Shown here in pieces: positions 36,485 to 47,161 of a DNA stretch of 64,000 bases. Every line of letters begins with the position of its first letter. Position 1 is the stretch's first letter. The DNA lies in the NCBI GenBank assembly GCA_030411725.1, contig MU839845.1:62001-126000 (forward strand), written 5' to 3'. Under the pieces are notes generated by a model. That model did not search any database, had not been told where the DNA came from, and saw nothing but the letters and a program-made list of their open reading frames with translations. Made by a program: the position numbers and the translations under genes. The stretch is from Echria macrotheca. Its lineage: Eukaryota > Ascomycota > Sordariomycetes > Sordariales > Schizotheciaceae.

Positions 36485-38347
36485 ATGTTCGTCTGTCGGT
36501 CTTGCGTGAGGAAGACGCTCAGCTCGGCCGCCGGCGAGACGAGGCTCCTGGGACAACCTTTGCGGAGTTCTCTCGCTCCGGCATCAAGTCATCGCAGCTT
36601 CGCGACAGCACCGCCGGCGGCAAAGTCAGAATCAAACGATGTTGAATCAGCCCTAGCGTTTGCCGCCCAGCCGGCCGAGACGGTCGATCTCGAAGCAAAA
36701 CGCGCCAAAAGGCTCGAGTTTGCCGTCAACAAGGATCTGCAGTACTTGAAAAACAACTTCAAGATCGCCGAACATGTGCTGAAGAAGCTGGGAAGCGGTA
36801 ACTTTGAGGAGGCCTTGTTGTTGACTCGGAAGGCCAGCCGCAACCAGAGCGTCGTTGTCAGCTGGAACCACCTGATCGACTTTCTCATGAAGCAGCAGCG
36901 CCTCAGTGCCGCCATCAAGCTCTACAACGAAATGAAGAAGCGCGCTCAGGTGCCCGACGCCAAGACCTTCACCATTATCTTCCGAGGGTGCGCTGCGTCT
37001 CAGCATCCCAAGATGGCGGTGGCCGAGGCCATCAAGATTTACAACTCGATGCTTGTCGGGACCGTCAAACCGAACACGATCCATCTGAATGCCGTCTTGG
37101 AGACGTGCGGTCGGGCCGGGGATCTCGATAGCCTGTTTACCATCTTGAAGACCATGAACGAAGGGTTGCGAGCACCCAACAACCAAACGTTCACCATTAT
37201 CCTCAACGCACTTCGGAACCGGCCGGACCTCCAAGCAGGCTTGGACGAGGAGACGACGGCGCGAAACCATGCGCAGAACATTGAGAAAGCCAGGCTCATT
37301 TGGGCGGACGCGGTAAACCGCTGGCAGAAAGGTCGGATTGTCATCGACGAATCGCTGGTGTGCGCCATGGGGAGGATGCTGGCGTCTGGTCATGATGCTC
37401 AGGCCAGAGACATTCTCCCCTTGCTGGAGCAGACGATGAAGGTCCCGCGTTTCGACTTGACAGAGGGAGCGACGGTCGCTGGCGAGTCTCAGGAGGAGCC
37501 TCAACCAACGCAAGTCGCCAAGCCTGTGCAGTATGCCAAACCCGGACCCAACACGTTGTCTCTGGTTCTGGTGTGTCTCAAACGCATCAAGAAGACGTCC
37601 CTTGCCACCAGGTACTGGCAATACTTCCAAACGGCTCTCGGCGTCTCCCCCGACAAGGACAACTACATCAAGTATCTCCAGGTGCTGCAGATGGCGCGAG
37701 GCAGCACGGCCGCAGCCAACGCCATCGTCGCCATGCCAAAGGAGTTTCTCACTCCCTTCTCCTACCGTGTCGCGTTCTCCACCTGCATCCACGACTCGCT
37801 CAACCAGCATGCCTTCTCGAACGCCTGCAAGATTTTTGAGGTCATGGCGCGCAAGTCCCGATACCCCGACGCGCTATCGATGCGTCTCTTCCTTCAGTGT
37901 GCTCGCAGTAACTTTCGACATCTAACCGAGAAGTATGCGGATGACGAAAATGCTGCCAGCCAAGCCATTGGGAAGCAGATTGTCACTGCCATCGACCTAC
38001 TCTGGCCATCGTTCCGGATCCTGATGAGCTCGTTCTCGTTCTCAGATCGGCCAACAAAGTCCCCAGAGGACCTATTTGATTTGTCACGAGGGGAGCTTCA
38101 GGAAGCCATCGCAACGGCACGGCGCATGATTGCGGCCATGGACAAGGTGGTTCAGGAAAAGATGGCGGATGAGGAGGTGTGTAGGGTTCTGCAGTCGAGA
38201 CGGGTCGTCTTGAACAAGCTGGTAGAGCGCCATGTCGCCAAGGAATACGCAATGGATGAGAGGACGGGCAAGAAGCTGCCGGCGTCGGAGCAGGCTGGGC
38301 TAGATGCGGACCTGGATAGAGCTTTGAGAAAGGCTTCTGTGTACTGA
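36485..38347 (+). CDS. Mitochondrial pentatricopeptide repeat protein
   Basis: This is a single exon of 620 aa. The N-terminus MFVCRSCVRKTLSSAAGETR is rich in Arg, Ser and Ala and lacks acidic residues at first, a mitochondrial targeting pattern. Helical PPR repeats run from about residue 100 onward: SWNHLIDFLMKQQRLSAAIK, DAKTFTIIFRGCA, NTIHLNAVLETCGRAGDLDS and NQTFTIILNALRNR. Later repeats around PGPNTLSLVLVCLKRIKKTS are degenerate. Fungal PPR proteins usually bind specific organellar transcripts and act in their processing, stability or translation; the target here is unknown. The start is the first ATG in frame. The gene is head-to-head with pol1. A 385-codon antisense frame over it is a shadow. 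Confidence 0.85.
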   Translation: MFVCRSCVRKTLSSAAGETRLLGQPLRSSLAPASSHRSFATAPPAAKSESNDVESALAFAAQPAETVDLEAKRAKRLEFAVNKDLQYLKNNFKIAEHVLKKLGSGNFEEALLLTRKASRNQSVVVSWNHLIDFLMKQQRLSAAIKLYNEMKKRAQVPDAKTFTIIFRGCAASQHPKMAVAEAIKIYNSMLVGTVKPNTIHLNAVLETCGRAGDLDSLFTILKTMNEGLRAPNNQTFTIILNALRNRPDLQAGLDEETTARNHAQNIEKARLIWADAVNRWQKGRIVIDESLVCAMGRMLASGHDAQARDILPLLEQTMKVPRFDLTEGATVAGESQEEPQPTQVAKPVQYAKPGPNTLSLVLVCLKRIKKTSLATRYWQYFQTALGVSPDKDNYIKYLQVLQMARGSTAAANAIVAMPKEFLTPFSYRVAFSTCIHDSLNQHAFSNACKIFEVMARKSRYPDALSMRLFLQCARSNFRHLTEKYADDENAASQAIGKQIVTAIDLLWPSFRILMSSFSFSDRPTKSPEDLFDLSRGELQEAIATARRMIAAMDKVVQEKMADEEVCRVLQSRRVVLNKLVERHVAKEYAMDERTGKKLPASEQAGLDADLDRALRKASVY

Positions 38348-38704
38348 CCGTAGCCCTGTGTATTATAGTGTACCTAACAATGTAAATTTCTCTCGACCAG
38401 TGATATCCTTTTCATCCCATCTCCTGAATCAAGGCTGAAAGAGGGTTGGGATTAGCAAACTGGTCCGTGCGTGAGTTGCAGTGGAATCTGGATTGACGAG
38501 AAGCGCGGTCCAGAAACTCCAGAACACGTCCTACCATCCCGGTCCGATTGGAGAATTTCGGAGCGAGACAACGCGCCTTTCCACCATTATTCGTCGTTCG
38601 CCACCTAATTTCTCGCCAGCCGTTACGGGCAGAGTTATCGAAGCTGTTCTCGCCCCAACGTCTGCTCGCAACATTCGTTTGACTTCAGGCGACTTGCAAT
38701 TGCG
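38348..38704. other. PPR-RRM intergenic region
   Basis: These 357 bases between two plus-strand genes hold the PPR 3' UTR and the promoter of the RRM gene. A TGTAAATT near 38389 resembles the PUF-type UGUAAAUA element found in 3' UTRs of some mitochondrial-protein mRNAs, but differs at the last base. Nothing else is seen. Confidence 0.45.
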
Positions 38705-39929
38705 ATGGCGGCAAGCAACGATGCGAACAGGGTGGCTACCGACTTTGAGAAGATCATCAATGAGGGTAACTACTGCGACGACGCGAAAAGCTCTGGGGCA
38801 AAGCTGACTTCTTCCCCGTCACCAGCCCGCGATCGCAAAAAGAACGAGGCTCTAGCCAAGAGAATCTTCGGCCAGGACCGCCGCTCCAGCACCCCGACAA
38901 ATGTAGCATCGTCGTCGCCCGGCGCCGGTTCTCTAGCGAGCCGTGCGGGCGTCAAAAAGGTTCGCGTCTACCATAAACTACAGAATTTCTCAGAGACTGA
39001 CTTTCCTCTCGCGACAGCGCACCACCGGCCCACCCACCCGACCCCGTCACAGCACAGGCAATGTCGACGGCGAGTGGGTTCACGATCTACACACAGCCCA
39101 GGACCCGAAGCAGCAGCCCAAGCCCGGCTCCCTCGCCGCGCGCATTTCCAATCCAAACCTCCCACAGTCAGCAGCAGCAGCAGCGAGGCGCCCCAACCCC
39201 CGTTCGACGAACCGGCTCGCCAACGCTCTAAACCGTACCCCCGAACTCAACCGAACTTCTTCACCGAGCAACTCCTTTCCTCCTCCTAGAAACGGCGCGT
39301 CGACGGTGCAACCGCCAACCGGCCCGCGAGCGCAAAGAGGACAACAGCCTCAGGGCCAGGGTCAACAGCCTCAGCCTCAGTCCCAGGGTATAACAATCCG
39401 CGGCCTAGCAGGTCCCTTCGTCTGTCTAGCCCAAAACTTTGCGCCAGGCACGACAGCGGCGGATATCGAATCGGCCATGACACCCGTGAGCGGCGTGATC
39501 CACCGGGTGCGCATAGTCAAGACGAGCCCGATTGTGATTGCCGAGGTGACATTCGCAAACAAAGACGGGGCGGATCGGGCCATCAAGACTTTTGACGGGC
39601 AGACTGTAGGTTTTTTTTCTTTGTTCTTCCCACACGGATAGAGCTGACAGACAAAAACAAAATAGGCTGATGGTCGTGTCATTCGCGTCTACCCCAAACC
39701 GGGAAACCAGGAGACCCCCGATAGCCAGATCGTGGGTAGTGGGCCGCGGTCTATGGTCGTTGATGGGACCTTGGGGTTTGATGATCCGATGGATACGGCG
39801 GACGGGTATTCCCGTGGAGGGCCGCCGGCGGCCGCCGCGACGGATGCCGCGGTGGGCGGGTTGTATAGTGACGATGTCATGCGGACGAATCGCCGGGGGA
39901 GGGGGTTCAATCGGAGTGGCGGGTATTAG
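38705..39929 (+). CDS. RNA-binding protein with one atypical RRM
   Basis: Exons 38705-38959, 39018-39605 and 39666-39929 give 368 aa, all phase 0. The N-terminal half is disordered and basic, with short conserved blocks (IFGQDRRSSTPTN, SLASRAGVKK, NVDGEWVHDLHTAQDPK, SLAARI). A divergent RRM follows (about residues 213-300) with the unusual start GITIRGLAGPFVCLAQNFAP, then TTAADIESAMTP, VIAEVTFANKDGADRAIKTF and, across intron 2, DGQT-ADGRVIRVYPK. The tail ends RRGRGFNRSGGY. This architecture recurs in filamentous ascomycetes and loosely recalls mRNA-export adaptors of the Yra1/Mlo3 type, but that link is only an inference. Intron 1 uses a rare GTTCGC donor with a good GACTGAC branch site. Confidence 0.8.
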
Positions 39930-41719
39930 TGGTACTAGCCTGCAGGGGATGAAAATGGGATGGCTGTGTTGGTGTTGCTGGTCCCTTGGCCCTGGAATCC
40001 GGACGGGTTGGGGCGTCTTGGGGGCGGGAAGTAGCTTAACATGGCACGGCGGGCAGGACAGAGAAGGGGGCGATACCTAGAAATCACCATGGTGGTGTTT
40101 CTTGGGTGACATGTGTACTTTATCTGAGTGAGAGAGAGAGAGAGCACAGGGCATGGCGTATCAAGGCGTTCAGCTTGTAACAGACGGGTCATTAGAGGTC
40201 TGGTATGGGCGGCCGTCAGTCAGGTAATCGGCACTGGGTCAAGGCGTTTGACTTCTCTGGCCCTGGCCCTCTCTCTCTTTCTCACTAGCGTCAGTACCGT
40301 ATAATCCGTAGTTGGTATGGATAGATACCCCTATAGAGACGGTGAATACGGGTTACCCTTCTTGGTAGGTATCTATTCTCACTTGGGATAGGTACCATGG
40401 TTTTGATTTCCAGGTGTCGGTTGCACTCCGGGGTGAAGAAACGGATTGTAGGAGATAGAGTATGGTAAACCCTCTTGGATCGATGCTGTTGATTTACCTA
40501 TGATGTCTTTGATCGAAATTGCTTGATACACACGACACGAGGATTAAGGGAGGAAGGAGAGGATCTCAGCCACCTGAGAGAGAGAAAGAGGGATTCGCTT
40601 CATCAACACTCCGATAACTCATGCCCATAAAGAATACTGATTTACAAAAAAAAATCAAGGAAAATAGTAAGTATACGTAGAGAGGAAGCAGCAGCCCATA
40701 TGCATATAGAAATAGAACAACCGTATAACCATCCCATCCAGACTGGTGTGTCAAGGTATATTCTCCTTTGTTTGTATCCCATAGTCATGAAGGAGTCGGG
40801 AGCCGGGAGAGACAGTCACTCACTCATACTCACACACACATACACCCACAAACTGCCCAGTTCAGGATATATTCCGTTTCAATTATCTGTCATTTCCCTT
40901 CCCTATTCCCCCTTCAACTGATGGGTCTTGGGACTTGAATACCTAATCCCCAATACCTCTATAGGTAGGTAGCTTAGATATCCGGAAATACACACGCTCC
41001 CCCTTCCCCCCCCTTAGCCCCCTTACCCCCAGGATTCCCAACTGAACGCATATCATCAACTCCTCCCCACCCCCAACCCACACAAAGCGCTCCACTAGGT
41101 AGGTAGGTAGGTAGGTCCCTCGCCCATACCAACCAGCAGCACCCTTACCTTTCCTGTCTCTCCCTACCGACCTCATCAAATTTAACTTCCCTAAACATGC
41201 CAGCTTTACCGCGCAGCTCAAATCCCCCCATACCCACCCATCCATCAAAAAGTCAACAAGTAGACCACGGGAATCGAATGATGCGTATCAGTATAACAAG
41301 ATACAACGCTATTCAAGGCCCAACCCCCTTCCTCCCTTCAAGTTAACCGAACGGAAAAGAGGAAGACAAAGGTCAAACCAAGAGCAACACACGACACTAT
41401 AGAAAGGGGTGGGTGGGGTTTGGGGGGAGAGAACCATGAATGCTTTAAAAACCAATGTGTGTGTATGCCTGCCCACTTCCTGTAATCTCAACACGTCCGC
41501 CACCTGGCCGCCCCAATCAAGTTCCATTCATTCTGCCCCCTCGTAACCTGTCCCATCGGTCGCGCAAAATGTCAGTCTTGGTCCTCCGGTCCCTAGAAAC
41601 CCACCAGACCATCATAGAAAACCCATCTGCCTCCCCGAATGCATGTCTATCTACCGTGCCCGCAGCTCTTCCACCCTCCCAATAACACCACCCAAATACG
41701 CCCGACCAGTTGTCGTATC
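39930..41719. other. convergent intergenic region, RRM gene / yak1
   Basis: The 1.8 kb between two convergent 3' ends contains simple repeats (GA-rich near 40130-40145, AGGT at 41097-41116) and scattered short frames. No gene or RNA is recognised. It should contain both terminators. Confidence 0.5.
41097..41116 (+). repeat. (AGGT)5 microsatellite
   Basis: Five perfect copies of AGGT lie in the region downstream of yak1. It is a simple repeat with no visible function. Confidence 0.9.
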
Positions 41720-44633
41720 CTAATGCCATTGGCTCTGGCCACTCCCGCTTGGCATGAATCCCTCCTCCAGCGTTCGCTCCTCCAGGTTCCTGATAAAGTC
41801 GCGGTTGCTCCGCGCGGCTTGTTGAGCCCGGCTTCCTCTTCTCCCTGGCCTGCTGGATTGCTGCTCCATGCCCACCAGGCCGTCGGCCGGAGGAGGGTAG
41901 TATGCGGGACTCGGCTGTAACCTGATGGGCTGGCTAGGATCCAAATGGCTGGCCACCCTCTGGATGGTCGCCGGGATGCCGCTCTGCTGTTGCTCCATGG
42001 TCGAAGCGCGTTGTCTGGACCGGGCTTGCTGCTGGTACATATTAGGCTGCGAAGCGCCGGCGTAGTTCGCGGGCGGCATTTGAACCTGCGGCTGCTGCAT
42101 GTTCATCTGGCCGCCATACCCAGCCTGTTGTGCCGCGTAGGGTGGTGGCTGGCCGGTATGCCCAGCACCTGGCGAGTACAGCGTGTTGTTTCCGTACACG
42201 GCCTGGCCTTGCGCGTGGGGTTGCGGGGGGTACTGCCCAGTCGCCATGGAAGCATAGGCATTTTGGTTTGCTGAATTGGCCTGGGCCTGCGCGGCCTGGG
42301 CTCGCTGTTTGCTCAGAGCCTCGGCCTGGATTTGTTGTTGCGTCCCCGGGGCCGGAGACCGGTTGAGAGAACTGGACTTCAGGTTCATCGGTGGAACAAA
42401 CGGCCCAGTGTATTTCTGCTGCGTGATAAAAGGATGAAGCTTCGCCTGCTGTGGAGACCATCTCTCCAGAGGGTTGATCGTCAGGAGTCCCCTGACGAAG
42501 TCGATAAAGGCAATGCGGTTGTTCATTTCTGACGCGGCATTAGCTCTGAACTCAACTAATCACCCCTAAAAGCTTACCTCGGTCAATCTCCGACTGCTTC
42601 ATGTTCTTACGGGGCATCGGGTACGACTTGATGATCTCGGGCAATGTGTTGGCCTGGAAATACTTTTTGCTGGGCTGCTCCTTGGTGCCGTGCTCGCGCG
42701 AGTATTGCTCCATGCTCTTCAGTTGATACGTCCGTCGACCATACTCGTCCTGCCTCTTCTCGAAGAAATCGCCCGCCTGCTTGCCCATCTCAATCATCCA
42801 GTTGGGTGGATTCCCGAGCATCTCGACGATTCTCGAAACCTGGTTGTACTCGGACGAACCAGGGAAAAGGGGCAGACCCAAAAACAGTTCGACCACGATA
42901 CACCCCAGCGACCACATGTCGATGGCCGACGAGTACGGCAATCCCAGTAATACCTCAGGTGACCGATAGAACCGGGACTGGATGTAGGTGTATACCGTCT
43001 GCCGTTCATCGCACGCCGACCCAAAGTCAATGATCTTGATGATGGGGCTCTCGAGGTTCTTCAGCAGGATGTTCTCCGGCTTCAAGTCGCAGTGGATCAG
43101 TCGCGCCTTGTTCAGCAACGCCAGCCCGTTGAGGAGCTGCTGCGCGAAAACCCGAACAAGCGTCGTGCTAAGCCCGCGGAACTGGTTCTGCTTAATCAGT
43201 TCGTACAAGTTGACGCTGAGTAGCTCAAACACCAGACACAGATGCTGCTTGTGGATAAAAGTGTCCTTGAGACGCAGAAGATGATGGTCGTCGTTCTTGT
43301 CCAGTTTCGTGTTGAGCTGGACTCCTTGTCAGCTGGCGCCGCACCCTTGGGCTGCGTTCAACGTACCAAGTCCAACACAGAGACCTCCATCATGCTCTGG
43401 TTGAAATAAGCCGTCCGGTTCTTGATAACCTTGACAGCAACGACCTCCTGTGTCTTGAGATTCTGGCATTTGACGACCTGTCCGAATGTGCCTTGGCCCA
43501 AGACATCGAGGATGAGGTAGCGGTTTCTGGACATGTTGGTTAGTCGGGCAGCGACACACACAGGAAAGGCTCACTTGTGTCCTGCTTCCTCCGACCCGAG
43601 AATGTCGTTGACGTAAAGGATATAATCGCTATCCTCGTTATCATAGCCGTCATTCTTCACACCTTTGCTAGGTTTCGTCAACACGCGACGAGGATTCCTC
43701 GACGACTCGTATTTGAAGCTAGGGTTGCAAATGCGGTACGTGGCCGGCAACTGGACAGTGAGTGCTTGGAGAGGCTACAATAGGTCAGTCTTGGGGAATC
43801 AACGGGGGCAATCCGAATCGCGGACTCACACTGATGAAGCCTCCCTCTGGGTTGGCTCGGCGGAATGCTGGCTGCGTGTTGATCTTCGGCCTCAGATCCC
43901 CTGGGCCGCGGATCTTCTTGAACTCGGGCACTGGACCCTTATCAAGAACCGGCACGACCGCCTGCTGTGGTGGCCCCACACGCCGAGGAGACTTGGGATC
44001 GTATTGTCCGTCCAACTGGCCGACGAGGTTGGAGGGAGAGTAGCTCTCCTGCCCCGATGGGTACGCACTGATGGGCGGTAGCTGGGGCGCTCCTTGTCGC
44101 GACGTGTAGTACGGGCCTTGGGCGGGATAATCAGAGGACCGCGTCGGCGACTGCCGCTGGGCCGACTGCTGCGAGTACTGGCTCGGACCGGGCTTGGAAC
44201 TGTAAGGGGATGTCGGCGACATGATCTCCATCGGCGAGTACCGCTGGGCTGCAGCCGACGGCTCTTGGGAGGGGTGCATGCCGGCGGGTCGGCCGCCCGA
44301 CAGGTGATGTTGATGATGGGGTCTCATGGGGTATCTGACGCCCGGGTCGGTCCCGGTATACGGGCTCTGCGTGTCCTGCATGGCGACGTCGCCGTTCCCG
44401 TCGCGCAGCTGGGGACTCGTGATGGGTGACGCCGTCGATGGCTGTTGCGGGTTCAGGCCGCCGGCCGGGTATTGTTCGTATTTGAAGCCGGCGGGGGGCT
44501 GTTGTTGTGGTTGTTGGGGTTGCGCGGGCATCTGGCCGTTGTTATAATCTCGCGGAGACATCTGGGAGCCGCCATTATAGCGCCGCGCACCGCCGGCGCC
44601 AGCAGTGTCGGAGTAGGCCTGCCATTGCTCCAT
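41720..44633 (-). CDS. yak1: Yak1-type DYRK dual-specificity protein kinase
   Basis: Yak1 is a DYRK-family kinase that restrains growth under nutrient or stress signals downstream of PKA/TOR. Minus-strand model: exons 44633-43830, 43774-43575, 43526-43367, 43316-42578 and 42528-41720, 903 aa, all in frame. Residues 1-268 are disordered and Q/P/S-rich. The DYRK homology box precedes the kinase (NPSFKYESSRNPRRVLTKPS, then DSDYILYVNDILG). The kinase domain (about 338-669) has LGQGTFGQV, AVKVIKN, HCDLKPEN (463-470), DFG (485-487), and the activation-loop YTY with the autophosphorylated second Tyr (499). The C-terminal 230 residues are Q/A-rich. A 5'-leader intron is possible: GTGAGTGAG near 44943 is a good donor. 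The frame is open to 44936 but without an ATG. Confidence 0.95.
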
Positions 44634-45995
44634 GGCTGCTGCTGGCAGGACGAGAAGCCACTTCGCGCGGTTGTGCGGAGCGGTGCTGAGGAGACTGCGG
44701 CGACTCGAGACAGAGTGGGAGGGATTGGGCTTTCGAGGGGAAATGGACCCGCCTTGCGATGGTGGGAGCGGGCCAGTGACGACGAGCCCGGGAAGCGTCA
44801 GGGAGCTCTGCGCTGCTACTCGTCTTGGCCTGACGCGTTTTAGGCGGCTGGGAGGCAGAGGAGAGCTGGGGGGGCCAGCAAGAGCGGAGCGGCCAGTGGG
44901 AAGACAGCCAGGGTAGGAAGGCGAGCGAATTGTCACTCACTCACCTCTGGCCTTGGCCTAAAAGCGAGAAGGGCTCCGGGCTGGAGACTCAAACATTGGA
45001 TCTGCGAGCGAGGTCGGTGGCTCGAGACGCCGCTCAAGTATTCATATTCGCGTGCAGAATCTCCATGCAAAAGAAATAATGCAGCACCGTGTTTGTCGTC
45101 CCGGATGTGCAATTACTTTGGGTGGCAGAGTTTAAGTTCCTGGATCGGTGGGGAAATCCATGCACCTCACTCAGCCAGCCAGCAGCCAGCGCACCAGCAC
45201 AGGCCAGCCAGCACCATGGAGCCGCGGGGCGCTGTTGTCTGCTCGTCGGCCGAGAATCCATCCACTTCATCTTCCCCGCCAACAATGGGATGTCACTTTC
45301 AACTCCCCCGACCAACACAGTTCCCAAGAGCTATCTTGGACCATCACACTGCTTAGCGAACCCGTGAGCTGGGAATGAGCAGAAGCGGCATCCAACTGCG
45401 CGACATGTCCGATTGTCGCGTTTCATGCAATCGTCGTACACAGGTGCACACACACAGGATGCGTTTGCCTCTTGGTATATTCCCCCTTCCCCGAGTTTGG
45501 AGTTTTACAATGGGCAGCCTGGTGGAGAAGGATGTGTGAGTGGGTGGCGGTCGCGGGCAAAACCAGAACCCGTTGGGTGCGTGGCGCCCAAGCATTCATT
45601 GAATCATTCCAAGCAAGCAAGCAAGCCGAAGAAGCTTTGTCCTCCCGGCCGAGCTTTCTGACTGCGCCCAAAGGCTGGTGAGAAATGAACTCTTTCAGAT
45701 GCCCAACCAGCTGTGGATGCTGGACAGACTCGACCTCCACAATCATGCCACAGACGAGGGCACACACAACTGTGACAATCAAGCACTCCGGTGATCTTTG
45801 CTCTATCGAACAAAGGGTAAAAGCGACGTAAGTTGCATGGAGATTGGTTCGCGTCTGATGAAACTCGCTCCCGACTCCAGCAGGCGAGCAGTCTTGCGTC
45901 TTGGATGCCAAAGGTGGGTTGGCTAAGACGTAGCGAGCGAGCTTGCCGTTCGCCTCGATTTATATGGTGTCAAAGGGAAGCACAAGGTTTCGACC

Positions 45996-46037
45996 GAAAG
46001 GTGTGGCAAGCAACATGAAAGGTGTGGCAAGCAACAT
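45996..46037 (+). repeat. perfect 21-bp tandem duplication
   Basis: Two adjacent identical copies of GAAAGGTGTGGCAAGCAACAT occupy 45996-46016 and 46017-46037. The first copy is preceded by TTTCGACC, forming a small palindrome (TTTCG-AC-CGAAA) at 45988-45999. The region is about 1.4 kb upstream of the yak1 start. Confidence 0.9.
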
Positions 46038-46593
46038 CCTCGCCATTCTGAGATCCAGGCCGCATCGACACAGACACACACGGCATTCGGAAGACGCCGT
46101 GGTCGATGAAGTGACTGCATGGACCCCCCATGCAGAGTTGGGCATCAACCTCCCTGACCCTAGCTGCGACCCCAGAAATCGATCTTCCTAGCCGCCCAGA
46201 GGCTGCATCGCACCCCCATCCAGACGGCAACTAATTAACCAACCGCCCCGCGCCTCAACATCAGACACATCTCTCACCATCATCAGCACCATCCAAAGAC
46301 TGGACTTGCGAGAATAGTCGTAAATTTCATCGAGGGGTATCTTCAATGACGCTCTCAGGCTGTGCATAGTTACCAATTCTTACCATCACCGGACTAGATC
46401 GCTCCAAATCTCCGTCCTTCGCCGTCCCAGACGTACAGTCAGATCCCGAGATCCGAGTCATCCCTTTTGCCGAATCGAAGTGCTGCCCCCGAAATACACA
46501 TCCCATTATACAATCTTCCCTATCCCCTTCACAACTCCTTCCCATCTCTCTCTCTTACGAATGTCGATTCCGTATTACCTTGAAAAGCACACC

Positions 46594-46609
46594 CCTTTCG
46601 GTCGAAAGG
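46594..46609. repeat. 7-bp palindrome sharing core with 45990-46001
   Basis: The sequence CCTTTCG-GT-CGAAAGG is an inverted repeat with a 2-nt spacer. Its first 12 bases are the exact reverse complement of 45990-46001, so the two loci form inverted copies 600 bp apart. It could be a protein-binding site or chance. Confidence 0.6.
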
Positions 46610-47161
46610 TGCAGTAAACCAGCCAGGAAATGACCCTTGACTCCGTCCCCGAGGGAAAAAAAGAGTCCAGCCCTGAGGAACAGCTGAAGGTGTAGCTGAT
46701 ATAGCAGAAAGTCATGAACCCGTCAAGGAAAAGAAGAGCCGGCCAACGAAATGAGGTCGCAATGCTTCAAAAGGTATCCAGCGCTGCAAATCATTGGAAA
46801 TTTTCAGAGAGGTGAGAGAAGGAGAGAAACGCGATTACAGAGCCCAGCCGAAGAAACATAGATGAACCGTGCTTGCCAACACCACAAAGCAGGTAAGGAA
46901 AGGAAAGCCACCACACAGCGGCAAGAAAAAAACGCGATCCAGCAAACCAATAGATAGCTCCCAATTTCGTCATCGGATCCCAAAGATTGACTGAGCGATG
47001 TTCCAAAGTCTCGCAGAATCATGAAAAGTGTCCCGGCGCAGATGCATGTCCCCTTCGATGACGTTTTCGAGCCGATGGCGAGGTGCAGCAAAACACAAGT
47101 CATAACGGCGTATGTTTGAATTTCCGCACCCACCAATTGAATCGTCATTGGCATATTCCAC

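Larger units (their letters stand above)
44634..47161. other. yak1 promoter / pub1 3' region
   Basis: This 2.5 kb lies between two minus-strand genes. The left part is the yak1 promoter and leader; the far right must hold the pub1 3' UTR. It contains a tandem 21-bp repeat and paired palindromes (listed separately). ORFs are all short and overlapping. No RNA gene was recognised. Confidence 0.5.

Noticed and set aside
36653..37810. 385-codon antisense open frame over the PPR gene
   Set aside because: Shadow of a well-supported coding exon; composition is unlike a real protein and there is no independent evidence.
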